The position numbers and the translations under genes are program-made. Of a DNA stretch of 60,000 nucleotides, positions 47,850 to 60,000 are shown one piece after another (position 1 is the first letter of the stretch; every line of letters starts with the position of its first letter). This DNA is from Takakia lepidozioides (Eukaryota > Streptophyta > Takakiopsida > Takakiales > Takakiaceae), in NCBI GenBank assembly GCA_030704615.1, contig CM060732.1:36439053-36499052 (forward strand), read 5' to 3'. A model generated the notes under the pieces. It saw only the letters and a list, made by a program, of their open reading frames with translations, was not told where the DNA came from and did not search any database.

Positions 47850-48781
47850 GTGATCCTATCGGTGAGTATTGGGATGTCATGAAGAAGGCCGCGTTTGAGC
47901 TCGCATCAAGGTGGTTTGCTTGGCACATTGATTGGCCTCAACATCATGGAATTCTCGACGGGCCTTTGTGAAAGAGATAGAGCGACATTATAAAGGCAAT
48001 TGGAGTGATGCAAGGATGATGGAGTTGGTGGGACGGAACTTGAAGGACAAAAGATATCGTGCCCGGGAGACCATTCGGAAGGCATTGAAGATAGGCACTG
48101 AAGATGGGAGTGCATGCAGCCCAAACAACCGCATGGAATTACATAGGTTTGCAAATAACTTAATCATTTCACCTTCCATTTCTTGCATGTGTAATGAGAG
48201 GGATTCAAGGAGATCACTTATATGTGGGAATTCACTGATTTTGGGGGGTGGGGGTGCATAGGATTCATGAGATGCTCTTATTGCTGAAGAGCTTGATGTT
48301 GCAAAGACGCAAAGCTTTGAGAAAGCACGCTCCGCAACAACAGTATGCCTTGAGAAGCATGACTCCACACACAAGTGGGGCCCCGGCGGAGCTAAGTCCT
48401 TCGTCACCCGATTTGTAAGTGATCGTGCTTCCGACCTATGCATTTTGTTATGTCTTCTTTATAGCTCCGTTATGGTGATAAACTAATTCTGATTTATGCC
48501 TTGTGTAGGTCCGCAAGTTTGCAATGAGACCATCTTCAGTAGAGTACGGGTACGCCAAGGAGCATGGTTGGCATGGGTTCATGAATACCTTGACCTACGT
48601 ATCGGGGAGTGCAATAGAGGACTTTAGTATTGATGAGGTGGGGGAGGACATGGGATTAGATCATAGCTCTGTGGGAGCGGTAGATGGTTCAGGTGCTGAG
48701 GCGCATGTTCGGCGTGGCCATGGCACCTCGGTGTCATCAGCCTCATCGAGTAGAGGGGATGAGTCCAAGGATACGGCCTAG
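47850..48781 (+). pseudogene. Ptta/En-Spm-like transposase-derived gene (uncertain)
   Basis: In sequence: YWDVMKKAAFELASRWFAWH; after a frame change RAFVKEIERHYKGNWSDARM, ELVGRNLKDKRYRARETIRK; after another, AEELDVAKTQSFEKARSATT and STHKWGPGGAKSFVTRF; then an intron with GTAAGT donor at 48416 and TTGTGTAG acceptor ending at 48508; final exon VRKFAMRPSSVEYGYAKEHG ending in an acidic Ser-rich tail at 48781. The order (K-W-S-D, K-D-K-R, then G-S/P-G-G-x-x-x-F-x-x-R-F) is that of plant Ptta/En-Spm transposase-like proteins; the match is by pattern only. The 3' exon looks intact, the 5' part shifted. Confidence 0.4.
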
Positions 48782-48936
48782 TCCCCCAAGTAGTGAGAGT
48801 CACAATGTATTTCAGGGATTCAGTATGAACCGGCCTTGAGCAAAACTTTTCAGCTCCTTGCTTAAATACATTTGATCTTTCATTTATTTCATTTTGCGCC
48901 GCCTCACCCTCAATTCATGGTTGTTAATGGTAATGC

Positions 48937-51900
48937 TTTAACCCCTAAAGGACGAGCTATTTTTTGGTGGGCCCACTAAAACAAGGTGCATACCCTTATG
49001 GACGAGGGTGTAACTTCTTACCCCCAATCATCCATGGGGATGAACCTTATACTTATGTGCATACCGTACCTGCCTACGCTGTCCGATGATAATTAAATGC
49101 AAAAACAGACTGCCGGAAAAATTTAAAATAAAACCTTCCCAAGAAGGAATGTCAAGAAATTCAAACCCAAGTCCTGCCCCCACAATAAACACTTGCCCAT
49201 TTGGCATCCAGCAGCACCTAAACATCAGCATATTAAGTGGAAGCCCTCACGTGTGCCCGTCCCAAAAACAACCACAACGCATTTGTGAGTTAGTGAGGAT
49301 GCACGAGGTGAGTAGCAGGCTTCCACACTTCTATCGAGGTCAAATACACTTGAATCTAAGCACATAGAATGCCAAAGAAAGCAGGGAAGCAAGACAAACA
49401 GAAAAAGAACATTTTTTACTGTTTGGGGGATGGTCTCCATCTCTCCACAAGCCCAACCGTGCAGGGAGGTCTCCGCCAACACCACATCACTGCTACTTTA
49501 ACCAAAGCAAAGTCTTGCCAAGCACAAGAAAAAAAAGCTTTGTCTCATAAGGTAGGGTTTATAAAGGGAAGGAGAGAGAGACTTTCTTGTTCTACCAAGA
49601 CGCCGCCATTCATCAAAGATCCAGAGGAGGGCTGCTAGGGAAACTTCACAAGCAAGCAGGTGGTACCTCCGCCATTACTACTGCAGCAAAAAAATAGACA
49701 AATGAGACAGTGAATCTTCCCTCATCTCTAAGCCACCGCCATCGCCTTAAAGAGCCTACAGAGGCGGCGCTCACAAGAGCCTTAATCACTCCAGGGATTG
49801 GCAGCTCATGATATCTGTAGCACGAGCACCATCGTCACCTCAAAGCCGCCATCGCGCGCACTCTCGCAGCGCAAAAAAAAAAACATTAGGGTTGCGCAGG
49901 GCTTTTACCCTGTCCGGCTCATCATTCATCCTTCTTAAGATGAAAAACATCCGCCAGCCCATACGCCCGACGGACGTTGTCCGTTTCTCATTCGCGGAAG
50001 ATGAAAAACATTGTGTGTTCATCATGTCTCGAACTTGACGGATGCAGTCCGTCTTTCATCTAGGTTAGATGAAAAACATCAAGTTTTTTTAAAAAAATTA
50101 TTCATTTATACTTGTCTTGTCCCGTATTTAGGTCCTGCCAGATGAAGTCTTTTTTTCATCCAGGTTGGATTGAAAATCGATAATGACGGGAGTTTTGCAA
50201 TCAGTATATTCCGGGCTGATGTCCGGATGAAGCAAAACCTCACAGGTATTAATGAAGAAATGTCTCACTAGGGAAAAAAATGATGTATTCTGGATGAAAA
50301 ACATCTAAATTCCCTGCAACCCAATTTTTCAAATTTTTCAAGGATGGAAGTTGGGACAACAATTCCATAAACCCAGTTTCCAGAGGGAAAGAGAGGGAGA
50401 GAGAGATAGGGAGAGGGAGAGAGGGTGCATGAAAAAACAAAAAAGAAGGTGGGGTGGGGGGGTGTGACTGGCAGCAGCTGCTCAGTCAGTCCCCCCCCCC
50501 CCCACTTATTTATTTTTTGGTCCTCCTCTGGCTCTCTCTCCCTCTCCCTCTCTCACTTTGTCTTCTTCCACTCCCCACAAAAAAAAACAAAGCAAAGAGG
50601 GACAGAGGGGGCAGAAGAGAGGGAAGATATACATGTCATGTCAAGACATGGACAAGACCACTAAGGTCATTGTCATTGAAAGACAAAGCAGCCCTTTACA
50701 GGGCACCATCTAACAACCACTTCCATGTTTACCATCTCATTTGAATATCCCATTACTTTTCAGGGTATCTGAAAAAACAGGGTGGGAGGGTGGGATTCTT
50801 GGTCAATCATATTATGAAAGCACCATAGTTTGACATACAACGATCACCACCATACTTGCCGATTGTAACATCATTCAAAAACCAGATTGCAGGTCTGGAG
50901 ATAAATCTCGAGAGCCAAGCACATAGTACTTTAAATTGCAATTGAAACAACAAGCCATACATATCTTAAGCATTTGCCTGTTGACATAATGATTCCTGAT
51001 TTTTTGTTGACATGGGTTCAAGCCTTACATAATCCAGTTCTTGAGCCATTCATCTTCCTAAAAAGACATCATGTGTTGGCTTGAAACTGATCTATCAGTG
51101 CCAAGACACATGCAAGATTCATAAAGTAGAAACAGGGCTGAGTTTTTTCAGGCATATACAGGTCTGGATTGGTATTCCAGGGCCTCATAAACAGCTCTGT
51201 CAGGGTAAAAAATAAATAACTCAGAATTCCAGGTCAATCATACCATGAAAGCACCATGGTTTGATAAAAAATTCACCCATATACTTGCAGATTGTACCTT
51301 CATTTCAGAAACCAGATTGCTGGTCTGGAGATAATCTCCAGAACCAAGCCCAATACCATTGTACTAGCCACATATACATGCAACAATAGTGTTTTTTTTT
51401 TAGTATTTATCGTAATACTGCAGAAATTAAAAAAAAGGCTGACGGACCCCTTCTGTAAGACAAATTAATTAATCCGGCAAGGTCATGACGAATATCATAG
51501 GCAAAGTACGGTATCTACTAGATCCATGTCCTCTCAAAAAAATAGGCAAATTGACCCTTGCATTCGGGAGATTATAACTAATATGCCCCAATTTGTAAAT
51601 ATATTCAAGAATTGCATGGAAAAAATGGTTTGACCACAAAATTGAAGTATCAAGTTGAATCTTTCTAGACAAAGGCCCTCATAATCTGATTATATGGCAC
51701 CTAAACTACTGCCTCCCAAAGAATCAGACCAAAATTCCAAAAATTCAGATAGGCTGCTTTGAATGTGAAATCTGGGGATAAATTATCTTGTTTTGGCTTC
51801 TTTCCCAAGTACGCCCAGGAGGTGACATTTATTTTCCAATTCCTCTGATAAGTAAGTGCACAGTAACATTTCATGGTGCTTTGTCCAAATTTTTTGGCAT

Positions 51901-52190
51901 TATCATAAATTTTCCGCCCTAGATCTTGAAGATTGCCCATTTGGCTGCCACATAAGCAGGTCAACGATGCTCTAACACTGGATTTCTTGAAACCCTCGCA
52001 TTTTGCAAAATTCTAGGGAGCAGAGCTTTTATGATTTTTTGGCGTTGTAAATTCCCACATGTGCTCCTCTCTGACATCTACAATTCATCTTCAAGGTTCA
52101 CTTCCATCCACTATCATCCATGGGAACTGGAGCGTGGCAAGTAATTTGACGCGACCCCGATTCGGGTCGCGTCGTCCTTTAGGGGTTAAA
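48937..52190. mobile_element. 3.25-kb element with 19-bp terminal inverted repeats
   Basis: TTTAACCCCTAAAGGACGA (48937-48955) is repeated exactly in reverse complement at 52172-52190. Next to the right end is a hairpin GACGCGACCC...GGGTCGCGTC (52149-52174). No target duplication is evident, and no transposase ORF is recognised inside. The interior holds GATGAAAAACATC repeats (about 49938, 50000, 50067, 50292), GA/CT microsatellites (50382-50425, 50530-50555) and a direct repeat (50801-50935 with 51231-51350). It may be a non-autonomous TIR element, or two related insertions in opposite orientation. Confidence 0.5.
50801..51350. repeat. Direct repeat pair inside the TIR element
   Basis: Copy 1 at 50801-50935 and copy 2 at 51231-51350 share GGTCAATCAT, ATGAAAGCACCAT, ACCAGATTGC and GGTCTGGAGATAA in order, at a spacing of about 430 bp. 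Confidence 0.65.
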
Positions 52191-53489
52191 CATTATGTCT
52201 CAGCTAGCTAAATCAATTTGAATGAAGCAATGGCTGAATTATCCCAACACAAAAATAAAACCAAAAAAAAAAACAAATTTACAATCATCAATGCATGCAA
52301 TGCAAAACTGCATAGGGCGTTGCAAACGAATTGGCGACGCCCTACTGTGCTCTGTGACGCCCGGGGGTCGCTACTGCCCTGCCCACGATGTCACAAGCCC
52401 CTAGCGACTCCCGGGCGTCCCATTCCCACGGCCTCATACAACCCTTGCGACGCGCGGGGGGTCGCTATGACCCTCTCGCGAAGGCCCCGGAACTTGGGGT
52501 GTCCTGGCGTCGCATACCCAACGGCGTCCACGTGGCGTTTAATGTTTTTTGGTTTTTGTTTTCACCCATCGCTTGTTGAGTCCGGGACGTCCGTGCGCGA
52601 CGACGCTGGTTGGGGGCAAGCAGAGGTCCCACCCTAGGCTGGAGACCAATCATCCTTGGTCTACAGGTGACGCCTTCCTTGTGCCCCCAGTTTGGAGACC
52701 AAGGAATATGTTAACCTTACACCGAGATTATGCCCGGTTGAAGCGCATGGCTTTGGTAGCATCATCTCGTGAAATAAAAAAGACCCAGAGAAACCCCTCA
52801 CCATAGCATGACAGAAGTGATGTTTGAGCCTTCCATGAGCACCAAAGTGCTCAATAATCCAACTTCTGGCCCAGTCTCTGTCCTCGACTCTCCCTGGGAA
52901 ATTTCCATGTTCAGCAACCATCTGAGATTGGGATTTCACCGGGTTCATGTCGAGAGAGAGGATTTCCTAGGATTTAGAAACAGGGCAACAGATTCTTGCC
53001 AGAGAACTATCTCATTGCTAGAGGAGAGAGGGGGGTTGGGGGCAGAGGGGCCCACTCCAAGAATGCAGGAAGGGGTGTCCACTGGAGCGATTCTATGGGA
53101 AGGCCAACCCTTGGAACGAGAGAACGCTTACGGCGGGAAGATTCAGCTCGAGAGGCCATGATACTGAGACAACAAAAGAGAGACCCACACGGCGAGCCGA
53201 GCCGAGCTGCGAAAACACAGAGCGAGGACAGAGCAACAACAACAGAAAGAGTGGAGGAGGGAGTAGGGGAAGCGGAGGAGCTGACTCTTTCATGGGGGAG
53301 GGCTAGCTGGGGAAATCAAGGAATAATTCCAGGCCGACATTGGCTGACGCGAGAGAACGTGCGAAGGGAAGCTCTGAGTGAGCTCTGGGAGACAAGCGCA
53401 AGGCGTCCGTGGGCAGTGAGAAATTAGAGATCAATGCCAAAGGAGGCGCGCATCATAGGCCTGCGTGGGGAGACTGCATCCTCTGCAGC
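52191..53489. other. GC-rich intergenic sequence
   Basis: 52356-52371 (GACGCCCGGGGGTCGC) and 52404-52419 (GCGACTCCCGGGCGTC) form a near-perfect 16-bp inverted pair, with a third related block at 52448. On the minus strand an ATG at about 53160 is followed after 9 codons by a GTAAGCG donor-like site, but no downstream exon could be found. No gene is supported. Confidence 0.35.
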
Positions 53490-54105
53490 AGCAGCTCTTC
53501 CTCACAAGCATCTGTCCAGCCCGATAGGGAAGCCAGTTAATTGGAGAGAGGAAAATTAGAATGGAGTGCTAGAGGCATATGTGCAGTCGCTCAGGTGCGC
53601 ACTCCAATTCTTTGGTTCTGATCGTTTCTGCAGTATCCTAATCTCGATTTGGGGTACTTAAGTTCTTTGCTGGGTAAGATATTCTGCATTGTTTGCACAC
53701 AACTCATTTTAAGGGCTATATAAAGCATGTTGGTGCTTGCATGGTTGAATACACAAAATGAAGCAGTTCTAGAGACCATCACTAGATGGAATCAACAACC
53801 CATCACAAATTTTCGGATGGCCAAACCCCTAAACAGGAAGTCGGCCAACTGTCAGCACCTGGAAATGATCAGACATGATTTACACAGCATAAAGAGCTGC
53901 TCCCTAATGGAAGAGAACAGCGCAGAGCAAGGCAAAATTACAACACATCAAGGTGTCCTAAGACTCCTAACCTCTGAAGAACACTGACAAGAATATCTTG
54001 CATGCTTAAATGTTGGCAATACACAAGAATCAATAAAACGAATACCAACAAGCCCACCAACACTTGCACAACGATGCTTGCCAGGAATTCAAGGTCAATA
54101 AACTC
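53490..54105. repeat. RPS17 3' flank, source-side copy of duplication
   Basis: Partner of 45820-46532. It lies directly downstream of the RPS17 stop codon (54182) on the transcribed strand, so it is probably 3' UTR and flank. Confidence 0.75.
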
Positions 54106-54181
54106 TGGGATTTCAACACGTAAAGTATGCCTTAACTGTTTCAGAGAAAGTAGTAGCACCCTCTTTCTGCATCTACTTGTC

Positions 54182-55952
<1,771 letters not shown>

Positions 55953-56864
55953 GATGCGTGAATCGAATGCGACCTTCGAAGGTTGCACACAATTTTCCGA
56001 TGGAGGCAGCGATCGAGCGAGAGAGAGAGACAGAGAAAGGAGACGGCGCTAGGTTTTGCTGCCCTAGCTTCTCTGACCGGCTCAGCCTCTTCTTCACCTG
56101 CTATCACCGGTAGTAAATAGACGGATGAATATCGAACGTGAATGTGAATGTGGATGTGGAACACTGAGTTCTCATGAGGAGAACATCCAGGGTCAGCTGA
56201 CCTTCGGTTGGAACTTGGAACCCACCTTCTAACGGTCCTGCCTCTCCTTCCTCTCCTTCTCCGTCTCTGTCCTGCTCTTTGCCCTCTATTGCTGCAGTCT
56301 GCAAACAGCACGCCGCCATGGAAACTCAACCTGTGGTCCGTCTCTCTCCCTTGGATAGACCTTGGCATTTCTTAACCTTGCAAATAAGAAGATTTGCTTA
56401 CAGGGAGTGCTGGTCTCTCGTTGAGGTTTAGAGTTTAGAGCAACCTTGCGGTGAGAAGTAGCAAATGGACATGTGTACATTTAGTACACACAGGCCGATG
56501 AGAACACAGCTAAATATTCTTTTCTCCGTATTAGGTTCTCTTGGAAAAGGGACAGGATCCAAATAGGTACTGAAAGTGTTGGAATCTGACAGCGGGAAAC
56601 TTGCCCCTTAGATGGTATCACGCTTGCAGGGCGATGAGGCTTGCGGTATCCGGAAAAAGAAGCTGATCTCAGTCTTGATTTCAAATTCCACTACACTGAG
56701 GAAAAATGCATCAAGAGTTATCGGTTGTTTGTGACTCTGTAGACTCACCGACTGATCTTACCCTCTGCCATTTGTGAATTGCTTGAATGTACGATGCCGG
56801 GGAGAGTTTGTAAAAGCAGCCAGGGGGAGGTGACCAGAACTGACAAAGACACCTGGGTTCGTGA
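55953..56864. promoter_or_regulatory. Divergent promoter region, RPS17 / CFAP251
   Basis: About 0.9 kb between head-to-head start codons. On the RPS17 side AAAACCTAGCG (reverse complement at about 56047-56058) resembles the telo-box-like motifs of plant ribosomal protein promoters. A CATTCACATTCACG-like run lies at 56138-56160. No exon seen. Confidence 0.4.
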
Positions 56865-59254
56865 ATGCAGGAGTTGGATACGGTGTTCGGATTTTCATGC
56901 CACGTGCCTGGTGGAGTGGTGGACCTTAGGACTAATTCCTGTCCCGACGTGGTGTGCTATGCTGCGGGCCACACATTCGTCGTCTATGATCGCTCTACTA
57001 ATCAACAGGTTCGTTGCATGCTGCAAAAGCAGTCGAGACTCAATGCTGAATTAGGCTAGACATGGCCAGCAACCTCCGTTGGCTGTGCAGCCACCATCCA
57101 GTGTACATGTTTGAAACCATTGTAACCTAGAAGGAGTGTTCAGATTATTTGCATTTACAGCCACTATGAGTTCATGACTTCAACCCCTGACTAGCTGCGA
57201 TAACTTAACTGACCTAGAAATTTATGGGGTCAAAAAAACTCGAGCGGGAGCTGTTATAACCTAGTAGCTCGAATTTAAAGAGACCGAAGATTGTGACGGA
57301 GCTGGAAAGAAGGCCACAGCATGCTGCCGAATGTCAAGTTATTGTCTTCATCTCGCATTTTGGAAGTAGGATAACTGAACATTCCTGATACATTTTGTTT
57401 TGGAGAATGTCTGCCACAGAAAATGCTGCAAGGGCATATTCACCAAATACAGAGTCTAGCTGCTGACCCCAACAAAAACTACATTCTCACTGCTGACACT
57501 GGTCCTGAAGCTGTACTGATTCTCTGGAATCGTGAAACTGGACAGGTTTGTCACATGACCCACTTTACGTCCCTCACACACTACATACTCAAGCATCCAA
57601 ACATGCATCAGCATGCATACCCATAGTAGGAGTTGAAAGATCCGAAAATGGGAGTTGTCTCTTGCCTCTCTTTTGGAAGACCTCAATGAAACCGAGATGA
57701 TGATACATGTATTGACCACTTTGCAGGCAATGAAAGCTGTTTCTCAAGGAAGGACCAATGGCATTGTGGCTATTGACATATCTTCAGATGGCTTCTTGTT
57801 TGCTACTCTCAGCGCTGCTCGTGAGTTTCCAGTGTCTGGATCGCATGTGTTTATCATTCTCGTGGTTACTATCATGTTTTTATTCTCAAGTTCATGAGGA
57901 GAGGACTATCCGACGGAGGAAACTGCAAAGGGTAGGCAGCAGGATGGTCTGGCAACTAACTAAGAAGGGAGTTCGACTGACAGGGTATGTGTGTAACAAT
58001 AAATGTGTTGGATTTTCCAGCGCCCACAGAGAAAACAGCGCAGGAACTGAGCATTTGGGACATAGGGTTCACCAACAATGAGCCGCTTTGTACTGTTAAT
58101 GTGCCATCTGATGATTTCCAGGTGAGGATCTCTCACAGCGACCCTCCTTCTTTACATTTTTCCTTCCTCACAAGTCACCATCACATGATCTCCTGTCATT
58201 TCAGCCACATGGAAATTGACCATTTTTCTGTCAACGCTGTGTCTTAAGGGTTTGTCATAGGGTTCTAGTCTTAGCAAGCTGGCATTGTCCCCTGTATGAT
58301 GCTATTGGTTACGATCTAGCTATGTTAGTCATGCCTACTTCACTGCGAGAGCAGCTTCATGGGCAGTTTCTTGCAAATGTGTGTACCTGCAGACCTGTGT
58401 GCATTTCAATACAATTGACAAGGACGAGTTGATCACAAATGGCAGACTTAGTGTCTTCTTTTGGAGGCACTGCACTGTCCCCTGTGCCCCACTACGTCCT
58501 GGTTCTCCAGCTCCGGTAATTTGATTCTTTGAACTGCTCATTTTTCAGCCCATTCCACCCGGAATTTGGGAAGAAGAAGGCTGACTGTTTCTCATGAATG
58601 ACAGGACAAAAAGGAGACAAAAACTGTGGAGCGTTTTCTGGAGGGTGCCCAAGGCAAGTCAAAGGCAAAAGACTTGAAGTGTGTAATAGGGGATTTCACA
58701 GTCTCCATATTTTCTCCCAATCCCCAAGCTGCCATCACAGCCACTGTTGACGGGGATCTGGTACTTTGGGGAGAACCAGAGTATGCTCTAATCTTTTTCC
58801 TCCTTCCCTGGAACATAGATGTAAAGGAGGAAGAGAATGCATCAGGCAATGAATCTGCTTTATGAACATGCTACGCCTCTGTGACGATCATAAGAGGAGT
58901 GATACCTTGATCTGTGTATCCATGAAGGTGGAGACAACATCAGTAATGTTCTTTTGTTATAATCTGGTTGAAATAGATTATCCTACTGCCCACTTACAAA
59001 TCTGGTACATCACCCCAATAGCAGGTATTGACTTGAGCTGACACTGACATGCAGAGCAAAGACTGGTGAGGAAGGCCATGTGAAGGATCGTGCCAGACGC
59101 ATGCAAGCTTTGAAAGCAGTGCGACTACACAATACTGCCATCAGAGTGCTTTCGCGAATAAATCAATATATCACAACTGGAGCTGCTGATGGCTATGTGC
59201 GATTCTATGAAGCTCGACTTGGACTCGTGGCTTGGTTTGAGCAGCTACATGCTG
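56865..59254 (+). CDS. CFAP251: CFAP251/WDR66-type ciliary WD40 protein, 3' part beyond window
   Basis: Seven in-phase exons: 56865-57008, 57420-57545, 57727-57820, 58021-58121, 58393-58515, 58605-58780 and 59055-59254 (321 residues so far). The order of WD40 blades is that of CFAP251: ELDTVFGFSCHVPGGVVDLR, MLQGHIHQIQSLAADPNKNY with TADTGPEAVLILW, IVAIDISSDGFLFATLSA, KTAQELSIWDIGF, FNTIDKDELITNGRLSVFFW, FTVSIFSPNPQAAITATVDG with LVLWG, and IRVLSRINQYITTGAADGYV. CFAP251 belongs to the calmodulin- and spoke-associated complex at the base of radial spoke 3 in motile axonemes. In a plant this implies flagellate sperm. The ATG at 56865 overlaps a possible acceptor (AATGCAG), so an upstream exon is possible. 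The last exon ends at a GTACGT donor and no further exon was found before 60000. Confidence 0.85.
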
Positions 59255-60000
59255 GTACGTCATCTTTCCTTCTTTTGGATGATCTTCGGCTGCATGTAAC
59301 TTGAGCTAAGCTTATCACTCCTGCTCTCTGACTCAAGCCAGACTTGAGTGTTTGCAGACTTGTAATTAGTGTCAAATTCAGACCTCACAAGAAAGTGGGA
59401 GCAAGGAGTGGATGGAGCGACAGAAACATCGAAAGGTCTGTCTTTTTAGTGTCAAGCATCCTATCACACCATTCTTTGAGATGTCGCTAGTCATTTCCAA
59501 ATACAAGCAACTGGCTGGGATGATGTTTGTTCGTATACAAGCTGTGATTCTTGGTTTGTTCTGAGGGCCTGTCATAGATCACTGCCCATTGAAGAGGTAT
59601 TCAGCACTGTTCATGCATTTGTCATACTTTTGTAAGCGTGTGGAGATCAGAGAAATGAAAGCACCCAATGTTTGAATGGCAGTTGCAAATGATCGAATGG
59701 ATAAAAGTATGAACAGCCCACCGAAGACGGATAAGACACGACTAGCACACAAAAACCTGCAGACATTAAGTTCAGAGACCTTGACAAGAAACCTAATGAG
59801 TGCTCCTGTAACCTATGCTCTGAAAAGCACCCCATGAAGCAAGTGGTGAATTGAAGTTTGGAGAATGTTCTTCAATCAACACTCCCCATTGTATACATAC
59901 AGAAACTAGTGTAGATGGTGGTGGATGCGACATTGCTTGCTATTTTGGACCCACAAGATCTCTCTTGCCTAGTGGACCATACATAGTGCTGCCCTCCTAA
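59255..60000. other. Probable CFAP251 intron sequence
   Basis: No recognisable exon. GTACGT at 59255 opens an intron that apparently continues to or past the window edge. Confidence 0.4.

Noticed and set aside
47834-47850. GGTGGAGGTTAAT resembling the 24-bp palindrome arm
   Set aside because: The opposite arm at the required spacing (GTTGTGGTGCC) does not match; it is a single chance arm.
52996-53427. 143-codon ORF rich in Arg/Gly/Glu
   Set aside because: Overlapping open frames on both strands in GC-rich DNA, with no motif and no splice context supporting it.

Overview
This is a repeat-rich stretch of a plant nuclear genome. Spliced genes with GT-AG introns, a cytosolic ribosomal protein gene (eS17), a four-helix DUF1218 membrane protein, a PPR gene remnant with a DYW-type tail, Ty3/gypsy and MULE elements, and short CCCTAAA telomere-type runs all point to a streptophyte. 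A spliced CFAP251/WDR66 gene, which encodes a motile-cilium protein, indicates a lineage with flagellate sperm: a charophyte, bryophyte, lycophyte, fern or early seed plant. I cannot name the species.

Layout. 1-5.8 kb: two abutting hAT-like elements, a decayed Myb/SANT-like ORF, a tandem array of hairpin units and a GC-rich dispersed repeat. 5.9-12.0 kb: the 3' half of one MULE transposase (split by a 720-bp TIR element) and the 5' half of another. 12.2-19.3 kb: a 5'-truncated Ty3/gypsy element with RNase H and integrase, followed by a roughly 1,350-codon extra ORF in the envelope position, a polypurine tract and the start of a 3' LTR. 19.7-27.4 kb: two divergently arranged gene regions, an AT-hook gene on the minus strand and a DUF7869-type transposase-like gene on the plus strand, peppered with six copies of a 24-bp 11-2-11 palindrome. 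This is the most novel-looking part of the window. 28-29.9 kb: a degenerate satellite containing telomere-like runs. 30.6-32.7 kb: a PPR-DYW pseudogene. 33.6-35.8 kb: an unknown minus-strand gene with a C2H2/C2HC finger. 36.3-36.8 kb: second copies of repeats seen near the left end.

37.3-60 kb holds four ordinary host genes whose exon phases all join correctly: DUF1218 (+, 3 exons), NTH1 endonuclease III (-, 11 exons), RPS17 (-, 5 exons) and CFAP251 (+, 7 exons seen, cut by the window end). Between them lie a gypsy gag-protease fragment, a Ptta/En-Spm-like transposase remnant, a 3.25-kb element with inverted ends, and a 0.6-0.7-kb duplication of sequence downstream of RPS17. The host genes do unrelated jobs (cell-wall-associated membrane protein, base-excision repair, translation, sperm motility); no pathway links them. 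RPS17 and CFAP251 are head to head.
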